A stretch of DNA of 36,251 bases from an uncultured Stomatobaculum sp. (GCF_937924975.1 NZ_CALEYG010000008.1:1-36251), one strand, 5' to 3'. Positions 8,604-16,669 are shown, counted from the first letter of the stretch. Made by a program: numbers and translations. Notes: generated by a model not told the origin, from the letters alone.

Positions 8604-9715
8604 GCATCCTCTCCTCCGGTTTCTTCTATCCACTGTTTCAGTTTCTTTTGCAGTTCCTTCTTATCCGGCAGATAGAGATTATATTCAGAAGCATACACAT
8701 TGCTGTTCTCCGGAAGTGTAATCTCTACAAGAGCATCATTCTTTTCCTTGCACAGCAGAATGCCAATCGTCGGATTTTCATCCGGCAACTTCTGATAACG
8801 GTCATAGTAGTTGACATACATCTGCATCTGACCTAAATCCTGATGAGTGAGCTTATCTATTTTCAGGTCAATCAGGACATAGCATCGGAGCAGACGGTTA
8901 TAGAAAACCAAATCCACATAGTAGTTGTCCTCGTTTAGCGTGAACCGCTTCTGACGAGCTTCAAATAGATAGCCCTTGCCAAGCTCCAGCAAAAACTTCT
9001 GCAGCTTATCAATCAAGGCGGTTTCCAAATCAGTCTCAGAGTAAGCCGCTTTTTCTTCTAATCCCAAGAACTCCAGGACGGTCGGTTGCTTTACAATATC
9101 GGCAGGTTTAGTGATAACCAGCCCCTCCGATGCAAGGCGCATCACTTCGTCCTTCTCTCGACTCAGTGCCAAACGTTCATACAAGCTGGAATTAAACTGG
9201 CGCTGTAAAACGCGGATACTCCACCCCGAAGCGGCAGCTTCAATCTCATAGAATCTGCGTTCATCATTGTTTTTGATTCGCATTAACTGCAAGTAATGCG
9301 ACCATGACAGAACGAACGGAGATATTTCCTCAAATTCCCGAAACGCTGCTTCGGATTTCTCGACAGCAAATTTCCGAAACACTGTTTCGGAAATTCGTTC
9401 CTGATAATTCAAATAAAACTTTCTTGCATTTTCAAGTGTATCCGCAGAAAATCCTCGCCCAAACTGTTCTGTCAGCGCCGCAGACAGATTTTTGATGACT
9501 TTTTTGCCATACTGCGCACGATTTTCACCTTGCTGCTGCTCTTCCACGATCCAGCGACCAAGGGAATAGTAAGTCATAAGCTGTACCAGATTTACCTGCT
9601 TCGCAGCGACTTTGCGGGCATACTGAATCAGGTCAATGGCATTCTGGCAGAGTACGGTCATCTCAGGAGAGAGGTTTTCTGGTTGCTTCGTAATTAAACC
9701 CTTATCCTTTTCCAT
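8600..9715 (-). CDS. DUF1016/YhcG-type PD-(D/E)xK nuclease
   Basis: A 371-residue protein matching the YhcG/DUF1016 family. The N-terminal half is helical (LVQLMTYYSLGRWIVEEQQQ, GRGFSADTLENARKFYLNYQ). The C-terminal PD-(D/E)xK-type domain shows YVDLVFYNRLLRCYVLIDLK followed by LGQMQMYVNYYD; the Asp and the D-L-K triad are in place. YhcG proteins are predicted nucleases often found inside restriction and other defence loci. Here the gene sits between mod and res with a 4-base overlap on res, so it belongs to the operon. The ATG at 9715 has AAGGGA at 5-base spacing; the upstream TTG at 9733 is less likely. It is not a usual part of a two-gene type III system, and its role here is inferred. Confidence 0.88.
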   Translation of the reverse strand: MEKDKGLITKQPENLSPEMTVLCQNAIDLIQYARKVAAKQVNLVQLMTYYSLGRWIVEEQQQGENRAQYGKKVIKNLSAALTEQFGRGFSADTLENARKFYLNYQERISETVFRKFAVEKSEAAFREFEEISPFVLSWSHYLQLMRIKNNDERRFYEIEAAASGWSIRVLQRQFNSSLYERLALSREKDEVMRLASEGLVITKPADIVKQPTVLEFLGLEEKAAYSETDLETALIDKLQKFLLELGKGYLFEARQKRFTLNEDNYYVDLVFYNRLLRCYVLIDLKIDKLTHQDLGQMQMYVNYYDRYQKLPDENPTIGILLCKEKNDALVEITLPENSNVYASEYNLYLPDKKELQKKLKQWIEETGGEDA

Positions 9716-9729
9716 AATCGTCCCTTCAA

Positions 9730-11574
9730 TCAAATGACTTTCACCCTGGTGTCCGGAGCAAGCAGCTTGAAAATCTCAGTCACATTGATCTTGGCAGGGC
9801 TATTGGCAAAGCTGCTGTCACGGAATACGGCACGAAGCGGCTGACGCTTAGCAATTTCCTTGACCACGCTGTCAGGGACATTTTCATTGAAGCAAGCAAT
9901 CAAATCGCCGTCGTTATAAGTATGAACTGTGCAGCCTTCAATAGTCTCGCTGTTGTATGGCAGAGACAGTGGTAGTCCCCATTCCAACAAGCAGCCAAAG
10001 AGGAGATCCAGATCAGTACGGTCAGATTTTACATTGGATTCAAGCATAGCAAGAAGGTTCTGATTATACTCATCAGCTGAATAGAAGATGTCGGTCATAT
10101 TAGACTCATCCAGTTTGAAAACTCTAAAACCAACATCTACTTTTTCTGCATCAAATGTGCTTCCTGCGCGCCGAATTCTTTCTTTACCGATTTCACAGAT
10201 GTTTTTGTACCCTGCCTTATACGCCTCACTGTTAGCTTCGGTTTTTTCTGGAAGTTGAATCATAATATGCTTTCTTTTAGCTCCATCCTCTGAATTTAAT
10301 TGCATTACTGCATGAGCGGTAGTTGCAGATCCAGAAAAGAAGTCTAAGACAATATCTCCTTCACCTGCGACCTGGAGAACCAAAGCCTTTATTAAAGAGA
10401 GTGGCTTGGTGTAAGAGAAAAAGTTGTTTCCGAACAGCTCGTACATTTGGTGTGTAGACTCTGTATTCATTCCAACATTATCCATCCATGTAGATTGTGG
10501 ATTAGTTGATGAATCAAGCTCAGACAAAAACCTTTTTTTCATAGGTCTCTTTGAAGGGGCCGAAGGAAAAACAATTCGATCTTCTTTGATCAACTGCTCC
10601 ATTGACTCAGGAATATATGACCAAACTCGGTTATAGTTAGGTTTGTAGACAATACCTGTTTTGGGGTCTACCAAATCATAAAACTGATTTGGTCTCATAT
10701 CTCCAGTCATTCCCACAGTTAAATCACCAGTCGTCCATGGTCCTCTTAGATCATTATCAGGATTTGAATAACCTTTGTAATCCTTGTCAATTCCTCTTAA
10801 TGCCTTAAAGTTTGGCATTTTATAAGCAAGAACATACTCATGATCCGTTGAACATTTACTCTTATCAAGAGCAGAGGAAGACCTCCGTTTCCAAACAAAA
10901 TTGGCAAGAAAAGAAGTACTGCCAAAGACCTCGTCACACAATTCTTTCAAAGTTGCATACTCGTTGTCATCAATACTGATAAAAATAACCCCATCTGAAG
11001 TCAGAAGGTTTCTGGAAAGCATAAGTCTTGAATACATCATGCTGCACCAATCGGAATGAAATCTTCCGTTAGAATCGGTATTCTTAAAAAGTCGATTGTC
11101 ATCCTCATCATACATTCCCATTTGTCGATTTTCTTCATCTTGAGAACGCATAAAATCGTCTGCATACACGAAATCACTGCCTGTATTATATGGAGGATCA
11201 ATGTAGATCATCTTTACCTTGCCAAGATAACTTTCCTGAAGCAGCTTCAAAACCTCCAGGTTATCCCCCTCAATATAGAGGTTCTCTGTGGTATCCCAAT
11301 CTACACTCTCCTCCGGGCAAGGACGCAGTGTTTTGCGAATGGGCTTGTTGGCCTCTACAATAGCAGCCTTCTTTCCAACCCATGTAAACTCGTAGGCTTC
11401 ATCGCCTTCGACTACCTCATCAGACAGCATCTGACGGAGCAGGTCAAAATTGATTGCCTTCTTAGGCTTTCCATTTTCGTCGACCGTCTCGGTTACACAA
11501 TTAGGGAACATTGCCCCAATCTGCTCCACATTCTGAGCGGTTATATCCAGAGATTCCATTCTCATCTTATCCAT
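9730..11574 (-). CDS. mod: Type III DNA adenine methyltransferase Mod
   Basis: A 614-residue beta-class N6-adenine methyltransferase, which recognises the DNA site and modifies it, and which forms the Mod-Res complex. Catalytic motif IV DPPYNTG is at residues 126-132. The SAM-binding FxGxG-type motif follows late (DFFSGSATTAHAVMQ, near 430), so the motif order is beta. The variable region between them (about 200-400) would hold the target-recognition domain; the recognition site cannot be read from sequence. The C-terminal tail probably contacts Res. The ATG at 11574 has AGGAG at 7-base spacing and overlaps the end of the HEPN gene by 8 bases. The stop is followed by the DUF1016 gene within about 15 bases. 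It looks intact. Confidence 0.93.
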   Translation of the reverse strand: MDKMRMESLDITAQNVEQIGAMFPNCVTETVDENGKPKKAINFDLLRQMLSDEVVEGDEAYEFTWVGKKAAIVEANKPIRKTLRPCPEESVDWDTTENLYIEGDNLEVLKLLQESYLGKVKMIYIDPPYNTGSDFVYADDFMRSQDEENRQMGMYDEDDNRLFKNTDSNGRFHSDWCSMMYSRLMLSRNLLTSDGVIFISIDDNEYATLKELCDEVFGSTSFLANFVWKRRSSSALDKSKCSTDHEYVLAYKMPNFKALRGIDKDYKGYSNPDNDLRGPWTTGDLTVGMTGDMRPNQFYDLVDPKTGIVYKPNYNRVWSYIPESMEQLIKEDRIVFPSAPSKRPMKKRFLSELDSSTNPQSTWMDNVGMNTESTHQMYELFGNNFFSYTKPLSLIKALVLQVAGEGDIVLDFFSGSATTAHAVMQLNSEDGAKRKHIMIQLPEKTEANSEAYKAGYKNICEIGKERIRRAGSTFDAEKVDVGFRVFKLDESNMTDIFYSADEYNQNLLAMLESNVKSDRTDLDLLFGCLLEWGLPLSLPYNSETIEGCTVHTYNDGDLIACFNENVPDSVVKEIAKRQPLRAVFRDSSFANSPAKINVTEIFKLLAPDTRVKVI

Positions 11575-12703
11575 TAGAATTCTCCTCCTCATCATCCTGT
11601 TTGGTCTCACCGCTATGAGGCGATACCCCAAAATTCATTTCAGACAGTCTCTGCTTTAATTCTTTTACAGCAGGAGGAATGTCAATTTTATATGTCGTAA
11701 GCTGTTTTTCAATCTCTCTCACTGCTCTTGTTGCTGAAGTAATCATATCTCTCTGTAGCTTAGTATTTTCCCTAATACTGGCAATCGTTTCTATTCCCGC
11801 TGCTTTCAAAGTGTATTCTTCCAATGAAAATCGACCAGTTTCAGACAGGGCATTTAAAACTTCTTGGCTAATAATAGGCTGGCTTGAGACAATACCGCGT
11901 AATGCTTCAGATGTAGCAAATAAATTGCTTGTATCCACCTGTGATTGCGTTGCAGCCAATGCCGAACTCAGAGTACTATTGAAATCCACTGGCGTAATCT
12001 CTTCGTTTTCTTTCTTAGCACCAATGAGCTTTCTGATAGCTGAATCAAGCTCTGAATTCACTTTTTTGAAAAGATTTCGTGCTGTCTTAAAAGTATTGTA
12101 ATCTATATTGTGAGCGTGCATCACATCATTACGATATGTACGCAACTCACCAAATCGTTTGCACAGCGTCTTAACAAGGTTATTTCCAAGCAAAGTAGCC
12201 CATAAGGTGTTTTCCTCAAGCTCCCCAATAGCAGCTAAAAGTTCCGTTCGCGTAAACCGCCATGTTTTTTGATTGACGAGCTCTTTTACTCCCTTTACGA
12301 AGTTCACATCAGAGAAGAGTGTGGCAAATATCTCACCCAAATCTTTTACTTCAAGATCAGAAATCACCTTATGCGATTCGTTGTCTCCCTGAAGCGAACT
12401 TGCAAGATATAGGAGCTTTCTGAGTTTTCGCTCAAACTCATTCGCTATAGGGAATAAAGACTTATTGAAGTATCCCGAACATTCATTAGACAAAACTGTC
12501 GGGTTGTATTTCTCACAAATTTGAATGTTGAGAGGATCAAGTAACTTCGCAGCTTCCTCGCTTTCGCTATCAATACTCAAAGTGAGTGTCCAGCATTCAC
12601 TGTCCTCAATCTCCTCGACCTCTTTAAATACTTTTTCTGGAATAACTAAGTTCTCCAGATCAGCTTTGTATTTGTCATTTGTAAAAAGGTACTCTTGGAT
12701 CAC
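11567..12703 (-). CDS. HEPN-motif protein in the type III operon
   Basis: A 378-residue protein I do not recognise as a named family. The middle contains helices FPIANEFERKLRKLLYLAS (about 84-102) and then RTYRNDVMHAHNI, which holds an R-x4-H signature (R191 to H196). Together with the E-R-K-L-R helix this is the pattern of HEPN domains, which are often RNases or antitoxin-like partners. The C-terminal third is helical with heptad-like stretches (TTYKIDIPPAVKELKQRLSE) and ends in an acidic tail. It overlaps the upstream DUF4391 coiled-coil end by 4 bases and mod by 8, so it is translationally coupled. HEPN assignment is from motif only. It could act in abortive infection or as a scaffold. Confidence 0.7.
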   Translation of the reverse strand: MIQEYLFTNDKYKADLENLVIPEKVFKEVEEIEDSECWTLTLSIDSESEEAAKLLDPLNIQICEKYNPTVLSNECSGYFNKSLFPIANEFERKLRKLLYLASSLQGDNESHKVISDLEVKDLGEIFATLFSDVNFVKGVKELVNQKTWRFTRTELLAAIGELEENTLWATLLGNNLVKTLCKRFGELRTYRNDVMHAHNIDYNTFKTARNLFKKVNSELDSAIRKLIGAKKENEEITPVDFNSTLSSALAATQSQVDTSNLFATSEALRGIVSSQPIISQEVLNALSETGRFSLEEYTLKAAGIETIASIRENTKLQRDMITSATRAVREIEKQLTTYKIDIPPAVKELKQRLSEMNFGVSPHSGETKQDDEEENSNG

Positions 12704-13356
12704 TTCATCGCCTCCAATTCTTTCCGAAGTTTCTTTAGCTGGGTATTCATTTCCATCTGCTTATTCAGCTGCTTATCCTTGCGTATCTTTGCCTGCAAGC
12801 TATCAATCTGCTTCTGGAGCTGAGCCTTCTGCTCACTCCGTTGAACAGACTCTTGCAGAGCCTCTTGAACACATTCTGTCTGTTGCAATACATCGCCTGC
12901 AAGCTGACGGACAAAATTCTCATATACCTCATTCAAGTTCAAGCCCTAGGCTTTAACTGGCAGTTCGTCCTCGACCAACCAATCGGAATGATAGTAACTA
13001 TTAACCTTAAAGGAATTGTTTCCCGTAACAGCTTCCTTGTATCCAATCCAAGCCTGATACTTGCCGCCGTATTCCAAAAGGAACAGGATATGATACGGAA
13101 TTTCACGGTCTATTTTCCGCAGGACAGCCTCATTCACTGTCTGTGTATTCAGGCGAATTTCAAAGACCTTAATCTCGGTTACTGTTTGTCCCGCTGCGAG
13201 ATTCATCGTTGATGCAGCTATTTTGTTGCGCCAGTAGATAATCCGAATATCATCAACAAAGCTCTTTTTCAAGGCAGGTGTAATCGTAAGGTTCTCATAG
13301 AACTTCTGCTTTGGCAGGCGCTTATTAAACTCTGTTGACTTCGGAAGTCCTAACAA
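12700..13356 (-). pseudogene. DUF4391-type gene split by an in-frame amber codon
   Basis: One continuous frame of 219 codons interrupted only by TAG at 12946-12948. The first part (136 residues) begins LGLPKSTEFNKRLPKQKFYE, the hallmark of DUF4391 proteins, and ends DWLVEDELPVKA. The codons right after the amber stop give GLNLNEVYENFVRQLAGD and a coiled coil (KAQLQKQIDSLQAKIRKDKQ), which is the normal C-terminal part of this family. The start is TTG at 13356 with AGGAGG 6-7 bases upstream. DUF4391 genes commonly accompany type III-like restriction loci; the biochemical role is unknown. The downstream part could also be made separately from a TTG at 12942. Whether this is decay, amber suppression or two chains is open. 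Family recall is by eye. Confidence 0.75.
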
Positions 13357-13368
13357 AAGAATCCCTCC

Positions 13369-13467
13369 TTACTTCACTACCAAGAAGCAGATTAATTCAA
13401 AATCACTTAGTCCTGAAATGTCGGACATCAACGCCGAAGTTCCGCCGGCAGAGAAGTCGAACATCAT
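13369..13467 (-). pseudogene. C-terminal tail of a lost upstream operon gene
   Basis: A 32-residue open end (MMFDFSAGGTSALMSDISGL, then SDFELICFLVVK) whose stop codon abuts the ribosome site of the DUF4391 gene. Reading the frame further up gives only about six more codons before a stop. It is too short for a normal gene and reads like the last residues of a larger protein. My recollection is that helicase-type genes upstream of DUF4391 end this way, but I cannot confirm it. The rest appears deleted. 13468-13522 holds nothing else. Confidence 0.45.
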
Positions 13468-13522
13468 CCAGAAGCTACTTCGGTTTCAGGTAATCGCAAA
13501 TCACATCATCGTCCTGACTATT

Positions 13523-13723
13523 TTATTCTGGAATATTTTGATCTTTTATATATCTTCCAGACCTGATTCTTGCATCTTTAGGCTTTTCTGCATCTTCCGG
13601 AATAGCCCAGTATGAACCAATCTTCACTGCTCCAGGAATACGACCTTCTTTGCAAAGATCATTGATCCACCTGACAGAGAGACTCCATTTTTCAGATGTC
13701 TGTTTAATCGATAAATAACCCAT
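13523..13723 (-). CDS. Small HTH DNA-binding protein (excisionase/MerR-like)
   Basis: A 66-residue protein with a winged-helix layout: MGYLSIKQTSEKWSLSVRWI, then NDLCKEGRIPGAVKIGSYWA and IPEDAEKPKD. This is the common clostridial small HTH form related to excisionase and MerR DNA-binding domains. The ATG at 13723 has GGAG at 6-base spacing; upstream ATGs at 13735 and 13774 lack one. It is first in the direction of the restriction operon, so it may be a controller of that operon in the way C-proteins serve other restriction systems, or a leftover excisionase. Neither role is proven. Confidence 0.7.
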   Translation of the reverse strand: MGYLSIKQTSEKWSLSVRWINDLCKEGRIPGAVKIGSYWAIPEDAEKPKDARIRSGRYIKDQNIPE

Positions 13724-13856
13724 AAAGTTCTCCATTTTGTCTGATAAAACAATATAACGCATCAAAATAAACATACTCCAAACTTAGCGGTAAATCAATC
13801 CAATCATCTACTCCTATTGCTCAAAATTTTTGTCACCTCGCTAATTTGCAAGCAGT

Positions 13857-13954
13857 GTATGAGCGTCCATCCGGACCTCATACGCCACTTGTTGGGATAC
13901 TCCCAAGCCCTTAGAAGAACTCACTTCGTGAGGCTGCGCGTTCCTGCGGAACGC
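13857..13954. other. Array of four tight hairpins; candidate oriT region
   Basis: Four successive stem-loops between the restriction operon and the relaxase stop: GTATGAG-c-GTCC/GGAC-CTCATAC (13857-13883), TTGGGA-tac-TCCCAA (13892-13906), CTCAC-ttc-GTGAG (13920-13932) and GCGTTCC-tgc-GGAACGC (13938-13954). Three have 3-base loops and no T-run follows, so they are not ordinary terminators. The second hairpin and its flanks (CTTGTTGGG...CCCAAGCCCT) match a hairpin upstream of the second mobC at 31224-31243. Confidence 0.5.
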
Positions 13955-14005
13955 TTGATAGCAGAACCGGACACTGACGTGTTTCTCCGATGTCCTGGTC
14001 CCTAA

Positions 14006-15400
14006 TCATCTCTGCTTCTTCTCTTCCCGTCGCTGTCTCTCTTCATCTGCTTCACGCTCCGCGGCATAGAGTGAGGCGATGTTTCTCTGCGCAATCCAGA
14101 ATTCCTGCATTTCCTTTTTCACCTGCCGGTACTCGGCATAGGCTGCCTTTTTCTCTTCCAGTACCTGTTCGTATTCAAGGCTCAGTTCTTTAACCTTTGG
14201 CAGTTTCTTTATGCCAAGTTCATCAAAGGCCGCTTTCGCCGCCTTGTGTAGCATAATTTCTTTCCGGTGCTCCTCCAGGAAGCTCTTACTGTATCCGGCT
14301 TTCCGGTACGCTTCGTAAATCGTTCTAGTCTTTGAGTAGTTGATGATCTGCATTTTCAGCGCCGCGATTCCCGCCAGCCGCTTCTCAGACTCCTGAATTG
14401 CACAGAGCAGGCGGCCTCGTTTCTCCTGCTTTTCCGTTGTGAGTGCATTCAGTAGGTCAACACTATCAATCTTGTTGTCACGGAGAAACAGTAGCGTCTT
14501 TGACATCTGTTTGAGGTTGTAGACTGTCGCCCATCGCTTGAAGCCTTTGCCTTTGGACTGCAGTTTGCTCTGAATATCGATGAGCAGATTGAAAGAGTGT
14601 TCCTGCTTTTGGTGTGGTCTGCCTTCATGCTTTGCTTCGTCGGAGAGTGCCGAACGAATTTCCGCTTCTCTATATCCTTCCGGAAGTGAGGATAAGCGGA
14701 CAAAGCGCTTCTGATTCCTACCCTTAACGGAAACATGTTTCCCCCGCTTGATTTCATAGCCAAGTTGCCGTAGCTGAAAGAGGACTGTCTCAAAGTCCTT
14801 CGGCTTCTTTTGAAGTATCCGGTCAATATCCCGGCAGATGAAGTCACGGATGCTTGTCCGTGTGGGGTATTCCGTCCGTTTTTTCCGCTCGCCGATTGGC
14901 TTCGCTTCAATCACCGATAAGCTGTTTTCTAGGCAGACAAGGTCACTTAAGCGTTGCAGTGCGAGGCCCGAAAACCAGAAGTTCTTGAACTTCCTTGTAC
15001 CGTCAAGAGATGTCGAATTGAACACGATGTGATTATGGATATGTGCCCTGTCCGTGTGTGTCGCAACGATGAAAGCAAACTTCCCTTTGGTGAATCTAAT
15101 CGCCAACTCCCGACCTATTCTATTTGCCTCCTCCGGTGTGATTTCACCGGGCTTAAAGGACTGTCGAATCTGATAGGCAATCACATCGCGTCTCTGGTGA
15201 CGGCCTGTAATCTGCTCATACTTCCGTTTGGTCAGCATGAACTCTTCATCTACGGTAAAGGGATCACATTGGTAGCCGGTGACAAGCTCGCCTTTCTCGG
15301 TCTTGTCCGGATTCTTGGCATAGTCCGTCCGGTCACTGAGACTTCGCGCAATGGTCTTTCCCTTATTGGCATGAAGAGCAATGAGTCGTGTGGCTGCCAT
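14006..15400 (-). CDS. MOBP-type relaxase of the outer ICE
   Basis: A 464-residue relaxase/mobilization nuclease that nicks oriT and leads the strand into the recipient. The metal-binding histidine motif is HTDRAHIHNHIVFNS at about residues 117-131, the three-His signature of this superfamily. After the nuclease domain, a conserved block KGKGFKRWATVYNLKQMSKT and a long Lys/Glu-rich helical C-terminus follow. The ATG at 15400 has AAGGAG at 8-base spacing. A terminator lies just upstream (15429-15466), so it may be expressed separately from, or by readthrough of, the MobC unit. It shares its post-nuclease block with the second relaxase at 29187-30818, marking the two as paralogous families. Confidence 0.9.
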   Translation of the reverse strand: MAATRLIALHANKGKTIARSLSDRTDYAKNPDKTEKGELVTGYQCDPFTVDEEFMLTKRKYEQITGRHQRRDVIAYQIRQSFKPGEITPEEANRIGRELAIRFTKGKFAFIVATHTDRAHIHNHIVFNSTSLDGTRKFKNFWFSGLALQRLSDLVCLENSLSVIEAKPIGERKKRTEYPTRTSIRDFICRDIDRILQKKPKDFETVLFQLRQLGYEIKRGKHVSVKGRNQKRFVRLSSLPEGYREAEIRSALSDEAKHEGRPHQKQEHSFNLLIDIQSKLQSKGKGFKRWATVYNLKQMSKTLLFLRDNKIDSVDLLNALTTEKQEKRGRLLCAIQESEKRLAGIAALKMQIINYSKTRTIYEAYRKAGYSKSFLEEHRKEIMLHKAAKAAFDELGIKKLPKVKELSLEYEQVLEEKKAAYAEYRQVKKEMQEFWIAQRNIASLYAAEREADEERQRREEKKQR

Positions 15401-15428
15401 CTCTGTAACTCCTTTCCGTATCAGCTGC

Positions 15429-15466
15429 AAAAGAAAACGGCCCGGGAACATTTCTGTTCTCGGGCC
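15429..15466 (-). terminator. Terminator between the membrane gene and relaxase
   Basis: Hairpin GGCCCGGGAACA/TGTTCTCGGGCC (one mismatch, 4-base loop, 15439-15466), followed on the minus strand by GTTTTCTTTT. It lies between the small membrane gene and the relaxase start. Confidence 0.65.
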
Positions 15467-15484
15467 TCGACTTTATTTGACTAC

Positions 15485-15778
15485 TTAAGTGAATACAAAT
15501 TCAACAAGTTTTCCGCTCAGTGCCTCCAGACCTGTGGCAAGTACCTGGGCAAACATGGAGCCTACAAAAGCAATCGCTCCAATGCCGAGGATAATTCCTA
15601 CCTGCAGCCAATTTCGCTGAATCAGATAGTTGACAAGGCCGATACCGAGGATAACGTAAATCAGCCCGATTGCAAGCAGTCCAATCTCCAGAATGAGTCT
15701 GTAGAAGATTGACAGCGCGCCAACGACTGCCATGATAGGGAGTGCAATAATTCGGAACGGGAGTTTAATCAGCCACAT
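15485..15778 (-). CDS. Small ICE membrane protein (CD1845-like)
   Basis: A 97-residue, very hydrophobic protein with about three membrane segments (IIALPIMAVVGALSIFYRLI, LAIGLIYVILGIGLVNYLI, VGIILGIGAIAFVGSMFAQV). The N-terminus MWLIKLPFRI is typical of a small conserved membrane protein seen near the relaxase in Tn1549/CTn-type elements. The ATG at 15778 has AGGAGG at 7-base spacing. A terminator follows the stop. Its role in transfer is unknown. The 90-base gap up to the MobC stop holds nothing recognisable. Confidence 0.65.
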   Translation of the reverse strand: MWLIKLPFRIIALPIMAVVGALSIFYRLILEIGLLAIGLIYVILGIGLVNYLIQRNWLQVGIILGIGAIAFVGSMFAQVLATGLEALSGKLVEFVFT

Positions 15779-15871
15779 ATCGTTACCTCCTTGTCTGCTT
15801 TACAGTCAGTTTATAATGCCCTAACCCGTATTGCAAGGATGTCAACGAAGCACTCCGCTAATCTATGACGC

Positions 15872-16177
15872 TCACTGAATCGTCGCAAGTCTTGCCAGCA
15901 TCTCCTTCGCGATTTCCCAGATTTCACTCTGCCTCGCCTGCAAGTCCCGGATGTCCTCAGCGTAAATGGATCCGGTCTCATTTGCCCGCTTTGCATACTG
16001 GTTCAGGTTATTGCTACAGCGCCGGAGCAAAGACACCATTTCCTTCATGTCTGTCAGATCCAGGTTGATACAGTAACCGTCCAGCGCCATCTTACGCACA
16101 TAAGCACTGCGGTTGATGATTCCAAGCTCGGTCATTTTCTGCTTAATCCGTTCCATCTCTTCCGGAAGAAGGAGCAC
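15872..16177 (-). CDS. mobC: MobC-like relaxosome protein
   Basis: About 101 residues. A ribbon-helix-helix-like start (VLLLPEEMERIKQKMTELGI, then INRSAYVRKMALDG) is followed by the conserved MobC block EMVSLLRRCSNNLNQYAKRA. MobC proteins bind oriT and help the relaxase open the DNA. The start is uncertain. The frame continues nine codons above a GTG at 16177 to an ATA at 16204, which sits 5 bases from a good AGGAG. IRERNQEIHV reads as the natural N-terminus, so the original ATG may have mutated to ATA, leaving the GTG. It sits between the TTRAP-like gene and the membrane gene. Confidence 0.8.
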   Translation of the reverse strand: MLLLPEEMERIKQKMTELGIINRSAYVRKMALDGYCINLDLTDMKEMVSLLRRCSNNLNQYAKRANETGSIYAEDIRDLQARQSEIWEIAKEMLARLATIQ

Positions 16178-16190
16178 ATGAATTTCCTGA

Positions 16191-16418
16191 TTACGTTCCC
16201 GTATTGCTGCTCCTCACCGCACCTAAGAGATTCAGACCATCAAATTCAGAATCGGTCATGCCGCCAAGTTTCCGGATTACGGCATCTGTCAGAGCTGACA
16301 GTGCTTTCTCATCCGTTTGAAGCTGTCCCCGCATGAGAAACAGATTTTTGAGTGTTCCGCTTCTGTTTTTCTCACCGTAGAGAATCAACAGCGTTTTCTC
16401 GTCTTTTGTAAATACCAT
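16191..16418 (-). CDS. Transposon-transfer assisting (TTRAP-like) protein
   Basis: A 75-residue acidic protein. VFTKDEKTLLILYGEKNRSG, MRGQLQTDEKALSALTDAVI and KLGGMTDSEFDGL match the TTRAP family of small proteins in clostridial conjugative transposons. The ATG at 16418 has GGAG upstream; the longer frame to 16445 adds only basic leader residues. It starts about 20 bases after the topoisomerase remnant and runs directly into the MobC region. Molecular function is unknown; it is named for presence in transfer modules. Confidence 0.7.
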   Translation of the reverse strand: MVFTKDEKTLLILYGEKNRSGTLKNLFLMRGQLQTDEKALSALTDAVIRKLGGMTDSEFDGLNLLGAVRSSNTGT

Positions 16419-16441
16419 TGCGTCTCCTTCCCGCCTTCGTA

Positions 16442-16669
16442 TCATCCGGCATCATGGGTATCATCAAATTTCAACCTGAACTCTGCTTTACCGTCGGCCT
16501 TTGCCAAGAGCAAGAGACTCGCATTGTACTTCTTTCCGCTTCGCTGGCTCTTGCAGTCCTTCCGGCGAATGCTCCCCCTTCTAAGGTAGCCTTCACAGGG
16601 TCTGTTTGCACCGAGAACCTTGGCAAGTGCCTGGGCAACAGAAGGTTTTTCAGCAATGACAAGTTTCAT
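16442..16669 (-). pseudogene. Topoisomerase III remnant (internal deletion)
   Basis: A 75-codon frame joining the first 27 residues of a type IA topoisomerase (MKLVIAEKPSVAQALAKVLG) to what looks like the last residues of the same family (SGKKYNASLLLLAKADGKAE, FRLKF). The Toprim remainder, gate and active-site Tyr regions are gone, so it cannot be active. Its start region repeats that of the neighbouring topoisomerase pseudogene: both carry ACCGAGAACCTTGGCAAG on the plus strand (near 16611 and 17711). The ATG at 16669 is the family start. It is probably the result of deletion within a duplicated topB gene. Confidence 0.65.
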
